Positions 38,809 to 61,758 of a stretch of 64,000 bases of DNA are shown here, piece after piece. Each line of letters opens with the position of its first letter. The stretch's first letter is position 1. Below the pieces are notes generated by a model that was not told the origin of the DNA, ran no database searches, and was given only the letters and a program-made list of their open reading frames with translations. Made by a program: the position numbers and the translations under genes. Origin of the DNA: Poecilobothrus nobilitatus (taxonomy: Eukaryota; Arthropoda; Insecta; Diptera; Dolichopodidae); NCBI GenBank assembly GCA_947095535.1, contig OX352774.1, forward strand, positions 29,714,496 through 29,778,495. The letters run 5' to 3'.

Positions 38809-39714
38809 CTTAAAATAAATAGTTAAAAAAATTGTACACACATACTTAAAATATAGTTACCATCTCTCATCCCGAATTCTGCTTCTAATTTACCTAGGGT
38901 GCTGCAAGAACTGTTATCTTCTGAAGAACCACGAATTTTTCGTGAAGTAGGTGATACTGAATTTTCAGCAACAGCTTTTTCGTTCCTTACACGTTTTTTT
39001 CTATCACGACGATATAAATATGCACCTCTTGAAAAGAAAAAATATTTATTATTAAAAATTTTTGTAAAATTATTAGCAAGTCAACTTACAGTTGAAGTTG
39101 GGCTTTTTCTGCTAAACTCTTTTGAAGTTGCCTAATAGGAAAATAAAAATTATGAATTTGACATGATAAAAAGATAAACTGTTTTAAAAATTAATATTTT
39201 TTTTATATGTATTTCAGTTGTTTTTATATGCTAAAGTTGTATCAGGTTTTTACACTTCTTTTTTACGTAGGCAAATATTTATTTTACGTTAATGTATTAG
39301 TTGGCTCTTATTTTATAGATTTAACATTTCAAATTTAGTTAATTAAAATAAACACATAACTTTAAGGCCACACGAAAAATTAACTGTTACCTTTTTCTTT
39401 AAACAGAATTACCTGTTTTCTTCAGTATCTTTTAAGACAAGATCTGAATTCACTTTTCGATCCCATGATGAATTCCATCCTTGAAAATGTATTTTATACT
39501 GAACAATTCTTCGACCTCTTTTATCTCTTGCTTCACTAATTCCTAAAACCTAAAATTATTTGTGATGGAATATAAATATCCAATAATTTATTTTTATATC
39601 TTCGTTTTATACTTTAGAATCATATAAGACGCGCGCTTTTGTTATATCTGGTTCATAACATAAAACTTTTTCACCCTCAGTAAATCTATACTTGATACCT
39701 CTTGTAGATACCAT
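37471..39714 (-). CDS. msl-3: MSL3, chromobarrel and MRG-domain subunit of the MSL complex
   Basis: MSL3 binds methylated histone H3K36 (and reported H4K20me1) and directs the MOF acetyltransferase in the MSL complex; in Drosophila this serves X-chromosome dosage compensation. Nine exons join in frame to 500 aa: 39714-39613, 39549-39413, 39131-39090, 39027-38861, 38808-38508, 38430-38068, 37997-37783, 37717-37633, 37561-37471. The start [11 protein letters not shown] matches the family. A chromobarrel spans about 10-70 and a MRG domain from about 170 to the end, split by a Ser/Asn-rich insertion. The insertion and N-terminus separate it from MRG15. MFAP1 lies 454 bp upstream, same strand. A short upstream ATG could dampen translation. 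Confidence 0.94.
39413..39714 (-). other. msl-3: MSL3 chromobarrel exons with aromatic cage
   Basis: The first two exons encode [19 protein letters not shown] and [18 protein letters not shown]. Tyr31, Phe56, Trp59 and Trp63 occupy the aromatic-cage positions I recall for human MSL3, so methyl-lysine reading should be intact. A 54-nt to 63-nt intron separates the two exons. Confidence 0.85.
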
Positions 39715-39733
39715 TTCTAAATAGATCTACCAT
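39686..39733 (-). promoter_or_regulatory. Upstream ORF overlapping the MSL3 start
   Basis: An ATG at 39731-39733, 19 nt upstream of the MSL3 ATG and in another frame, opens a 15-codon ORF that ends in TAG inside the MSL3 coding region. It would matter only if the mRNA 5' end includes it. Confidence 0.4.
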
Positions 39734-40168
39734 TGAAGTTTCTCTTTTCTTACAATTTTCTAGAATTGAAATACAGTAATTATAAGAAGTACACCAGATT
39801 ATCGGATATTAAATAATTTATAAATGTTGTTATTTAAACACCGGGTAAAGATTGTAAAAAAAACTTTCCAAAATATTGATAATTTAATTGACAATTCAAA
39901 TTCTCTTGTTTCTCTTAAACAAAAATTATATGACAAAAGCGTCGCTACATAGACTTTCATATAGAAAATGTCTTTGGACTTAAAATTGAAAAAAAAGAGT
40001 CATTTAGTAAAGTTTCATAAACAAAGAGTCATAACTTTCCATTATAAATGTTCTGCAACAAATTTAAAAAACAATGTTTCGGTTTGTAAAATAAAAATGA
40101 ATGTTTAATATATATGAAATATGTTTATAATTTGAATAATAATTCTAAAGTATTAAAATTATTCACAT
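39715..40168. other. Short spacer between MFAP1 stop and MSL3 start
   Basis: About 450 bp holds the MFAP1 3' UTR and the MSL3 promoter and 5' UTR. No other gene is seen. The tail-to-head closeness may constrain both. Confidence 0.6.
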
Positions 40169-41726
40169 TTACATTTTTCTTCTTTTAACTAAAGATGGTT
40201 TATCAAAAACTTGTTTCATTCCACCAGCCTTTTCATTATGGAATTTTATATTATTTGCAGTATCAGCATACCAAGGTGAATCGAAAACAGTTGTATCTTG
40301 ATCTACTAAATGCGTATATTTAGTTCTACCACAGCGACCAAAGTTTTTAACTTGCATAACTTTTGGTAAAATAGTTTTATCAAAGTGATCTTCCAATGTG
40401 GCCTGGGAAAAATCGCGTTTTAATACATCATTCTCTTCATCTAAATAGAATGCACCACGATGATAATATTTCTGTAAAAACTTGTACTTTCCCTTCACTG
40501 GCTTATTTGTTATAAGTTTCGGATTAACACGTAATTCTTGTCTTCTTTCTTCATCTGTCATATTTCTCAAACGATCAATTTCCAATTTTTCCTTTTCAAC
40601 TCTAAAAATAAAATAAGGAAATTAAAATTAAATTATTTCGAAGATAAATTAATCATTCCTACCCTTCTTTCTCTTCACGATCACGTTTAACTCTCTTGAG
40701 TTCTCTAAGTTTCCAAGCCTCATATTCAACATCATCATTTTCATCGTCAGTACAAACATCATTAATATTCGGTTCACCTAAGTCGGATTTATTTTTTTCT
40801 AAATCTTTCTTAACATTTTCTTCAACGAGTTTTAGAGTTTGACGACGTCTTTCTTTCATTTGTTTTTTCATTTCAAGCTCAAGCTGCCTTTGTTTAGCTG
40901 CTTCGCGTTCTTTTTCGGCTATCGTAGCACGATCTCGTTTACGGACAAAAAGTGGTTTTAATCTAGGTTCATTTTCTTCTTCACTTTCTGATTCTTCTTC
41001 ATATTCTGAACTTTCTAATTCAGATGTGTCTGATTTTTTTTCTTCTTCTTTTTGCATAATCTAAATTCGACAAAAGATATTTCATATTTCCATCTCATAC
41101 TCACATACTCACCTCTTCCTCTTTTTGCTGCTGTAACATTTTTTGCCTTAATTTTTGTCGCCTTTTTTCTATTTCAGTATCACTCAAATCTGAATCAGAA
41201 TCACTCTCTGAAGCCAAGGTAATTTTTTTTGTTCTTCCATCGATTGGCTGTGCTTTCAAGAAATTATCTTCATCAGATTTCTCGGAATCCGATTCTGATA
41301 CTTCTTCTGGTTCCTGAATATGTCTACGTCTTTCTAATCGTTCCTCATTATTTTCTCCTGATCCAGAAGCTATGGCTTTTAATCTTCTTAATCGAGGATC
41401 ATCTACTGTTTCATCATTTATTTCATGGACTGGCGCTGGATCAATTTTTGCTTCAGGTATGAGTTGGGATTTGTGTTTTCTATGATCTAAGAAATCTTCA
41501 AAATCGGAATCATCATCCGTAGAATCAGCTCTAGCATATTCTGGCCGTTTTCCCGAAATATACCTCTGAACTTTAACTTTTTGCATAGAAATCTCACCTA
41601 TTACATAGTAAACATGATTTTAGAAAAACAAAAGTAATAAATTAAGGAAAACGAACCTTTGTCATTTCTAACAGGAACAGCACCTGCTGTACTTTGAATG
41701 CTATAACTTATTGAAGGAGCATTCAT
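40169..41726 (-). CDS. Mfap1: Microfibrillar-associated protein 1 (MFAP1), spliceosomal factor
   Basis: MFAP1 is a nuclear component of the B-stage spliceosome that works with Prp38 in pre-mRNA splicing, despite its name. Four exons (41726-41657, 41597-41113, 41060-40663, 40601-40169) join in frame to 461 aa, near the usual family length of about 440-480. The start encodes MNAPSISYSIQSTAGAVPVR, then GEISMQKVKVQRYISGKRP, acidic Ser/Glu blocks, RLKPLFVRKRDRATI, a charged coiled-coil, and the conserved C-terminus NMTDEERRQELRVNPK, YKFLQKYYHRGAFYLDE, GRCGRTKYTHLVDQDTT and SPWYADT. All key segments are present. The gene is compact, with introns of 52-61 bp, fitting a housekeeping gene. Confidence 0.96.
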
Positions 41727-42045
41727 ATTTGCTTTTTTTTTATATTACTTCAAATTGCTAATTATTCAAAATTGTTTTATTTTAAAACTTTGTCACAAAT
41801 CAAAATAAAAATATTTATGAGATTTAACTTTTACTTTAAATGCTGATTGATTGAAAAATTAATTCTTTCATCTTTGACAATAAATAATCACTGACGTTTA
41901 TTTGGCATTTTGACAGCAATGTTGACATTTAAAATTTCAGTCTTGCCTTTATGAATTAAAACATTTACCCATTTAACATTTTTCGTTTCTTTTGCAAGTT
42001 TCATTTTTAACCAAGTTTTGACCTTGTTTTGACCTAAAATATATT
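41727..42045. promoter_or_regulatory. Upstream region of MFAP1
   Basis: This should hold the MFAP1 promoter and 5' UTR. No TATA box in a convincing position or other motif can be assigned. Confidence 0.3.
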
Positions 42046-42049
42046 ATGC

Positions 42050-42245
42050 TGGCCATACACGGCGGACTAGGTTGAAAACTTGGTACGCGGATTTGATAAG
42101 TTGTATCGTGTATGGGCAAGTTGTAATACAATTTTGATGGTTGGAAAGTTGGTTGAAAGAATATCAAAAAATTTTGATTTTTGTGGGCGGAGTTTTTGGT
42201 TTGTAGTTTAGTTTTATCGTGTATGGACAAGTTGTATAACTTAAA
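42050..42245. mobile_element. Short inverted-repeat element with CCATACACG ends
   Basis: GGCCATACACGGCGG at 42051 faces CGTGTATGGACAAGTTG near 42219, an inverted CCATACACG pair. An inner copy, ATCGTGTATGGGCAAGTTGTA near 42105, makes a direct repeat with the right end. The block is noticeably richer in G than its surroundings. It looks like a small non-autonomous DNA element. Confidence 0.5.
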
Positions 42246-45059
42246 TGTCATTTTAACATTGAGAAAATAATAAAAAATATAAAGTACATAATTACAATGG
42301 TTGGATGATAGGTTGGGTAACATGGCAAATGCTATTGCAATTCAAAATAAAAAAAACCGCGTCTTTTATTTTTACTATTAGTTACTACTTCGCGATTTCG
42401 AACTCCGGGATTTTTAGTTTCCGGGTTTTCATTCGGGATCTCGACCCCAACCCTTATATTTCATCTGTCAACATCCTTCTAAAGATTCTTTAAAAGTAGT
42501 TGTTTATATAGGTTTTAGCTTTCTTAATGATAATAATTTTTTAGTCGAAAAAAAAATAGGTATTTAGTTTTTATTTAGAAAACAAAAATTATTTGAAATT
42601 TTTTTAAGAATACATAGATCCTTAAAAAAGAAAAATAAATGTATAAAATTAGAAATATTATTGAATTGGTTTCAATAATTGCTTAGAGGGGTTTCATCGC
42701 AGTGGTTCTCACTATTTTAAATGTTTTAGTATTTGCAAAATAATTTGAATACTAAACATAATTATTATTGCAATGAAATTAAAATATGCAATATAAAAGT
42801 AGATAAAATTAAAAAAGAAAGTTTAATTCTAGATTACGATTTTTTCGAAATTATTTTATTAAACATATTGACCCACACCAAAGTCAACTCCCAATATAAT
42901 TTTGTTTTCAATTTACTTTGCAGCACAAATGGTTTCTCCTATTTCATATTTTAATATATTTACATATGTATATATGTACATATGTTGTTATCATGTTTTT
43001 AGATGAAAAATGGTGGTAAAACAGTTTATTTTTTAGGTAAATAAATGAATTGTTCAAAAATTTAAATTTCTGTTTTTGTGTTTGTCATTGCCTACACTAA
43101 ACTTGCCTTATGCAAGTACTAAAGGTCAAATAAACTCTTGTTTGGTTTAAAAAAAGTAGGTAGTGTTTAAAGGGTTAAGATCTCACGCGGTCATGAAGCA
43201 CTCGTGCTTGCTCCACTTATCTATAATATACTTTGATAATTCCCAACTACCCTAGCAAAAAAAACAAACAATATAACAATCTTTTTTTGTCAAAAAAAAA
43301 ATCAAATTATATATACATACATAGTTCCTAACCCTATAGATGAAATATTTACGTATTATGTAAATACTAATATTAAAAAGTCGATAATTATTACAAAATT
43401 AAAATCTGCGTACAGTGTTGAATTTATTTAAACCTAGCTAAATAATAAAATTATAAAGAAGATTAAGAAGTCAGACTTGCATTGGAAATAAAACTTGCAA
43501 TAAGTTGAAAAAATAAATTTATATTTTGTAGAAAATACATACTTTTAGGACTGCATAAGAAAAATGGATTATTGGTTTCTTCTTATTATTAAAATATTTT
43601 AATTTTATTTTGAAAAAATGTTCTTTTATTAACGTTATTTTAGAAATGCTTAAACCAGAATTTGTAATTTTGAAAGAAGAAAGTTGGATCACAACAAAAT
43701 TTATGTATTTTTGCCGAGTTTGAATTTTCGAAATTTTCAAGTTCGAACTTTAGTATCATCTTGTATACAAAAATAATAATTTAAAATACTTTTAATATAA
43801 ATTATGCCATAATATAATAATTTTTACACGCTAGCCAAATTCTATTAAAGGATTCCTTTGTATATTGAAGGTGTAGATTTGATCAATTATATATGTATAT
43901 ATGTGATTAAATCTCTAAAGTCGTTTCATTATAAAATTTAGAATTTTGTTTGCATTTTTTCCCAATAATGTTTTTCATAAATTCTATATTGATTATTATA
44001 TTAAGCGTTTGGAAACCTCTACCTTTTGAAAACCATTGGTTTTATTTAATTGTTTTATTATAATACATAATACCTATGTATATATATATGTTTATGCACA
44101 TTTTAATTAACACATTCATTAGATTTTTCTTATCTTTTTATATGCGATAAATAAGAAACTTTAAGAATACATCATAGTATCCAAATAAAGCTGCTTGTTT
44201 GTTATGGTTTAAGTTTCCATTCCACCAATCCTAAAATCTAGAATTTAATTTTCAAAAGTAATTTTAATGCAGATTATTTTTTAATGTGGTGATGTCATAA
44301 ATCGCAAAAAAAAAAAAACAGAATAACAGAAAATAATTGTATTCCTAAACGTTTTTAATAATTAAAACCCATTTTCATTATTTAAATCTAAAATATTTTA
44401 TATCTAATATAAACGTAACATTCGTATATTTTATTCTTACTTTTGTATAGCTGTTTGTTTTAATTATTGTTTTTTTCATCAAATTTTATTTTATACATTG
44501 AAAGATTTTAATTTGAAATTTTAAAAATAAAAAGGTGTTTTACTATACGATATTTATATATACTTTCGAGATTTTATTTTTTCATCTTTTGGTATTCCAG
44601 ACTTTTAATTAATTGAGATTTTTATTTTTTCGATATCCCATTATTTATGCATTATTATCAAACTTATAAAAACAAACAACAAAGCTTGCTAAACTATCGC
44701 AAGAATTTCACAAATACTTACAGAAGTTTTGGAATTTTCCGATTCCGGATTGTAAGAACATAAAGAAAGCGAATTGCAAGTGGAGAACAATTTCTATTTC
44801 AGTTGAATAAAAAAACTCTATTGAACTCTGGAAATCAGCTGAATAAAATACTTCATCGATTGACCCAATTATTAATAGAAATATCACTGACAAATATAAA
44901 ATACACTTTAGATCTTTGTTTATAATCCAAGTTTGTGAACATAGTGTCGGTTAAATGAGTAAAAAAGAAAAAGATAAATAATATGTTTTCAGCCAGTTAG
45001 ATTCGGTTCTTAGAAAAATAATATTATGAAAGATAATGCACCTTTATATTCAAATATTA

Positions 45060-45600
45060 AAACGATGGAAGATTTTAATGCGAAAGTTGGACAGATAAAT
45101 ACTAATTTGAAAAGACTTATGGGGAAATGAAAGCATAAATAAAACAAAAACAAAATGCTATATGAAATAAAATTTATATTTAACAAGGCTCTATAATGAT
45201 AAAAATAAAGGGTTAGAACGAAATGTTTGACAAAATAATCAGAATAGTTTGAATTATATAGTGGAACGAGTTGCACAAGCCGCAGTCTCAATGAATGCAA
45301 AAAACTGTAATAGTCAAACAAATTGTTTAATCTCTACATCATTTAATATTTAATAGAAAAGTTTTTGAACTTTGTTTCATTGATGAATAACCTATTATAA
45401 AAAAATGAACATAGTATTTCTCTGATATTCTTTTTAGGCCTATATACCTAAAAGGCCTATAAGAAAATAGGCACAGTCTATTAACATCATTAATAGGGCA
45501 TCTTGATTTCGAAATAAAGCCGTCAATCATCGAGGAAATAAAATTTGGTATAAAAAACCTGAAAAATGTAAAAGACCATATGTTGATTTGCTAGCATACA
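45060..45600 (+). pseudogene. Possible LINE endonuclease remnant
   Basis: Forward translation shows MEDFNAKVGQ, close to the GDFNAKVG motif of LINE endonucleases. It is followed after frame breaks by ERVAQAAVSMNAKNCN and, further on, GHLDFEIKPSIIEEIKFG. Stops are frequent. The call rests mainly on the first motif. Confidence 0.35.
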
Positions 45601-47199
45601 GCCATAAAGAAACTCTGAAATCCTGAAAATAAAATCAACATAATTGAAAAATTGGTATTGCATTTCTCTATATTTTGTTTCTTTCTATATACAGAAAGGT
45701 AAATAAGGAGTTTTTATGTAAAGAATATAATTATTGTCACTTTTATTGAAATGTTTCATTAAAGGACAAAAAAAAAAAAATTTTGAAAACTAATCAACAT
45801 TTATTTTTTCATAAAGAAAACGGATATTAAAAAGTCTAACAAAAAAAAAAACATTTTTTTGATTTATAAATTATTCCAATACATATTCAAAAAAATTATA
45901 TCTCCACTCTCCAGTCTTAACAAATTTATGTTTTTTAGCTCTCCATATATTTACTTTATTTAAAAGAAAAACAATCAGTTAAACTTGAACTGAATCAATA
46001 GATCAAAAAAGTATTATTATACAATAAACATTTTTAAACATACTTAGGCTTATATATATTATGCAAATGGGATACAATATTTAAATTTGCACAAAAAAAA
46101 AAAAACAAAAAATAAAAAAAAAAAGATTGGAGCTAAAAAATCACTGAAATTAAAAATTAAAAAATCAAATATATTTTTTACATAATTTACCCTTCATTTT
46201 TTTTTTTTGTTTTTTGTATTTGAAAATTATAACCCTTCACAAATCCAGATTTTACATTATGTATACATATATAATATAACATGATAATATACAAAATCTT
46301 ATATAAGTAAGAAGAATAGAATAAATGTAATTCTTAAGTTTAATGTATATATCTTTAGAATTGTATTGGTTGTGAGTTATATGTACTCTTTCTATATCTG
46401 CCATTTTTTTTTTTTTATTATCCAGGAATAATTTAGAATAACAACAAAAAAAAAAAAAAAATGGAATCCCCCTTAACAATTTATACAAAAATTGTTTAAC
46501 ATTTAAAATTTATGATAATTTGTTTTTATAATAACGTCTCGATGTTAAAAATTTTTTTAATAGAAGAATTCTGAAGGAAAGAAAAAAATCCTTTTTATAT
46601 TTTAGTAGGTTTAAACTGGTTATTGTAAAATCTTTACTAATCTGTTAAATAAAAAATATTTATGTAATATTTGGTAATATGTATGCAACTATATGTATAT
46701 AGGTACATTCATATATATTATGAGTATTATAAATTTACTTCTTCATTTTACATTAAGTGTATTGTAAGGGTTCAAAATTTTATTTTATTTTTTTTGTTAA
46801 TATAATATGATCTCAGCTAAAGTTTATTTTAATTTTGTTAATGTTTGTTAATTTGAGAATCTTAAAATTTCATGGTTGTTATATGAAAGTTATAGAATAA
46901 TTTTATTCGTTTTATATTCATACATAGTTTGTTATAAATGGCCATTTTCCACTTCATTTCTCATATATATATAATATATATATATATTAATGTTTTATTC
47001 ATTATTTTGTTGTCATTAATTTTTTTAAAATGATTAGAATTTTAACTATTATTAAAATCTATACATACATAAACTTTCTAATTGTTATGTTTATAATTTG
47101 TTTGAAGCCATTTTTCTTTTTATTTTGAATAGCCATTAAAATTAATACAAAATTGTAAAAATATGATGACTTAGAATCCAAACTGAAGAAATTATTTAT

Positions 47200-48060
47200 T
47201 TTTATAGATAAAAGTTGAGCGAAAGCGTCAGTAATTATTAGGCTCTATAAGTCGCGTAATGCACCTTGATCAATGTATTGAAGAATCTCGTTCGTTAAAG
47301 GTTGGTATTAAGTTTTTTTTTAAATTAAAACCACGATGATGCACACAATTCTGATTAAAGAAACTTAAAAAACATCCGATCCATCAAATCCATTTCAGAT
47401 AGTTCACATAAATTTAAAAAAAAAAATTTACCGAGATATTTTCGTCTTTTTCTTGACAGACTGATACAGGCGAAGAGACCGTGGTCGAAGCTCTTTATAT
47501 ATAACGTTAATTTCTTTACAAAATTTATAGTGAAAATCCACATGCATATAATATTTATAATTTGCTAGCATGCCTACCGACGAAAACCATTAATTATTTA
47601 ATGAAAATTATATTTCATTTCTAAAAAGTGTGGAAAATCTTGTATTTACCTCATTAAAAGATAGCGGCCGCAGGCATTTTGAAATGACTTGTTTTAATAG
47701 CATCTAATTACTGAGCGGAGATATGCAACAAATCGAAGACTCTAGTTGTAAACACAGGAATTTATATGCATGGGAATTTTTAATTTGATATTGACTGGAG
47801 AATGGAAAATTATCATAATAATAATACCTAATAATTAAGAGCATAATAATTAAAGTATGATAACTGAAACTTTTCTCCGAGAGCTTGTAGTGTAGATCTA
47901 TTGTGATTAGGTTTGGCAGAGAGCATCTCACACTGTTTTGTGTTAGATGTCTCTTGCGTTAGAACTCCTTTCCCATAATCGCCATACACCATATATTGAT
48001 TCTTAATTGTTTTGCTATTTCTTGCGACATTGCTAAATCCTTTATTAGCCAGCAATCAAA
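47200..48060. other. Less AT-rich block, unidentified
   Basis: Base composition is more balanced than the flanks and homopolymers are rarer. A reverse-strand frame at 47828-48055 reads SNVARNSKTIKNQYMVYGDY and continues to LSAKPNHNRSTLQALGEK before stops accumulate. This could be a decayed transposon or an exon of an unknown gene. I recognise neither. Confidence 0.3.
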
Positions 48061-49797
48061 AATATAATGGGTCTTTTTTATTAAAAAAAAAAAATACGAA
48101 ATGTGGAATGTATATACTTAAAACTATTATAAAAATAAAAAAAAAAAAAAAAAAGAGACAAAATAATTTATTTAAAGCTACAGATATAAAAGCTACAACT
48201 ATAGATATAAATTCTATATCCTATAGTTGATTAGAATGAATAATATATACTTACTGAACGCAGTTATATTTTTCTTTGTCTGTTACAAAAAAAAAAAACA
48301 AAATTTGGTATTCCTTTCGAGTTGGTTTTTTTTTTTTTTTTTTTTTTTACTGAATTACGGGTATCCATTTATAGTTTCTTTGATTTTTATTTTACAACCT
48401 TTTTTTTTTAGTAATAATTTTGATAGCTTTTTAGGTATGTGAAGGGTATTCAATACAGAAACTTATTTATAGATACATTTCTGTTCTATTTTTTATATAT
48501 AAGTATTTATGTATATGTTATTTTTTTTACTTTACAATCTGAATCATTACATGTAAATATATACAGCTTGTATAAATATATTTTAGTATACATGTATATA
48601 GTATGTATAGATCCTTATTTTTTATTGAAAAAATACTTAAAATATATAATAGTTTTTATTATATATAATATTTTACTTATACACATGCATTTTACCACAA
48701 AAGTACTTTTTAATTGGCTAAAAATTATGTACATAAATACTTATGTATGTAAAAAAAAAAAAGAAATAATAGTATAGACAAGACGACATACAATTTATTT
48801 GAAAAGTGAAAAAATAAAACCTAAAAATCTATAATCACATGATAATATTACGGTTTTAGTTTTTTTATTTTTTTTTATTTTTTATTTTTATTATGTACCC
48901 GCAAATAAAAGAACCTATTAAAGATTCAGTTAATATGTAATTTTCCAAAGATAAATGAAATCGTTAACTATTATATATGATTATGTAGGAAAATGCTTTT
49001 AATCTTATCATTTAATTGCAAATTTTTTTTTTTTGTTGACAGAATTTGAAAGTGTTTATTTGGATTAATTTTTTGTTTTTTTGTGGGTTGATTTGTCAAT
49101 TCGCTGTTTAATTATAGGCGATAAGTGTTTTGATTTCAATGAAGTACATAATAATATATGTGTATATATGTATATATGCTTAATTAATTAAGTGAAATTG
49201 CTTTAGAATTGTTTGGAAAATTTCAATAATAAGTGGTATAATAAGTGGTTTTAATACTTTTAATAGAAAAGTTATGTAAAATATAAATGTATAGATATAA
49301 AGGTATCACTTTAAAAAATTTTTACATATAAATATACACTTTAAAAAATGTCAGTTAAAAATATCTATTATATGTATGTATGTATGTATATATATAAATA
49401 AAGTTAACAATATTTATCTTGAAATTAAGTGTAGTCGAATGCTGGGGTTTAATATTATACTTCAATAATCATTTTTATTTAAATATATTTAAAATAAAAA
49501 TATTTTTCTGACATTTTTTTTAATGAAATTACGTTATTTCGTTATCTTTAAAAGCTGAATTACATTTCGGTGTTTTTATCTTATATATGCTTCTAAAAAT
49601 TTTAACAAATATAATTGACATTTGAGAATTTGACGCCATATATAGAATTGAATTAAATAGCAGAGTTAAATTTTGGAACATATGGAGTTATGGAATTATG
49701 GAGTTATTATGGAATATAATTATATCAAAGTGTATATAATTTACCTAAATGAATTAACCATTCTAATTGAGCCACTTAATTACACTCAAATATACAC

Positions 49798-50477
49798 TTA
49801 AGCTAGTGTCAGACGGTAAAATTTTCTTCAAAGAAATATTATGAAATAAACGTCATTTAACTTTGATCGTTCCATGATATTTTTTTGACACTTTGTTTGA
49901 TTTGTTTTTTGATCAAAGTTTTATCTAGTGCTAGACGGTAAAATAATTATATGGAATTGGAAAAAAAATTGTATGATGAATTGGAAAAAACTTTTAACTT
50001 TAGTTCTGAGTTTTTCTTCAGTTATTAAAGTTTTAGCTATTTTTAAAACCGCAAGTTTTAAAACAAAAAAAGAATAGAAAAAGGATTTGGTCGCGAAAAT
50101 GGCTTATGCTTAGAGATTAGGAAGAGGCATTGGAAATTTAATTTTTAAAGAATTAAAAATTGAAGATACTGTTAGTTTTAAAAACTTTACCGGGATGAAC
50201 ATTGAAAATTTTAAGTTTTATTGTTTTTATATATTATTTTATATTATATATTTATTTTAGAACTAAAAAAACATTAACGCAAACTAAAAAATACAAATAA
50301 TAGAATGTCAAATCACAACAAAGAAATATCATGAAATAGAAAATTTTCTATTTTCATGATATTTCTTTGATAAAAATTTTAAAATTTTTAAACAATAAAA
50401 TTTTTATGATGAAAAATTTTGACGTTCATTTCATGATATTTCTTTGAAGAAAATTTTACTGTTTGACACTAGCTTTA
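49798..50477. mobile_element. MITE with 55-bp terminal inverted repeats and TTA duplication
   Basis: AGCTAGTGTCAGACGGTAAA begins at 49801 and its near-perfect reverse complement ends at 50474 (TTTACTGTTTGACACTAGCT). Matching extends about 55 bp on each side through AAGAAATATTATGAAATAAACGTC. Both ends are flanked by TTA (49798-49800 and 50475-50477), a likely 3-bp target duplication. Inside are a further TIR-like copy (GTGCTAGACGGTAAAATAAT near 49929) and a smaller palindrome (TAGAAAATTTTCTA) near 50336, so it may be nested. No transposase is visible. Confidence 0.75.
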
Positions 50478-51303
50478 GTTATAGGTCAATTAATATATTA
50501 TATAAATTATTAATGTCATTTTTTAACAACAGGAAAACAGGACATATTATTATTAATGTCCTTTTTCCAAAAGGAAATAAAGTGGTAGATACCATCTTCT
50601 TAAAAAACTTGTTCTGATATTATTTTAGATTTTTTTTTTGGTATCGTGTAAAGTCTAGGAAAGGATTCCTTTATACAAAATTATTGTAGATTTGAGTGAG
50701 AGCGAGAGGAATTGGAGGAAAATCGAAAGATAAAGACGAGAATTGGTATAGGTAAATTGGAGACGGACCATTTTTCTGAGGCGAACACGTTGGATGGAAG
50801 CATGTTTCACATTTTAGTAGTTCTCACAATAAATGAGTTTCCACTTAAAATAAAACCTAATAGGGCCTCCATATTGTTGAGTTGGAATAGTTTAAAGTTA
50901 GGAACATTTATTTACTTATTATATATTAATTTTGAATAGTATTATAATTTCATAATAAAAATTTTACTTGCCGTCGGAACTTTAAATTTTAACTGAATAT
51001 AATATTACCTTGAAAGTAAAATTCATTTACCAAAATTATGATGAAAATGAAAATCCTGTATTATACACTTATTTAATAAAATAAATATATTCGTAAATTA
51101 TATTATAAAACTGATAATAATATTTTTTTAAAATTTTATTTTAAATTGTGAAATCTCATTTTAATAATAGTATTTTTATTTTATTTTTTTGGATTTTTTT
51201 TTTTTTTCTCTTTTTGAAAAGTAGTTGACAATTTTTTTTTTTCTTTTTAAATACAATTTTTAATTACTTACTGGTAAATTAACTTGAAAAATATGCACAA
51301 ATA
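50478..51303. other. Spacer downstream of exex
   Basis: Expected to hold the exex 3' UTR (reverse strand) and any further 3' exon. A forward frame at 50712-50939 is more balanced in composition but matches nothing I know. Confidence 0.4.

Positions 51304-61758
<10,455 letters not shown>

Larger units (their letters stand above)
42250..49797. other. Intergenic desert between MFAP1 and exex
   Basis: No gene is supportable. It contains low-complexity ORFs, TA and TATG microsatellites (46.97-46.99 kb, 49.37-49.40 kb), a weak LINE endonuclease-like remnant near 45.1-45.6 kb and a less AT-rich block at 47.2-48.06 kb that I cannot identify. Confidence 0.55.

Noticed and set aside
41229..41462. Forward ORF opposite MFAP1
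   Set aside because: Antisense shadow of the MFAP1 second coding exon.
48012..48777. Run of consecutive forward ORFs
   Set aside because: Phe/Lys/Tyr/Ile-rich translation of homopolymer and TA sequence with no splice logic or conserved motif.
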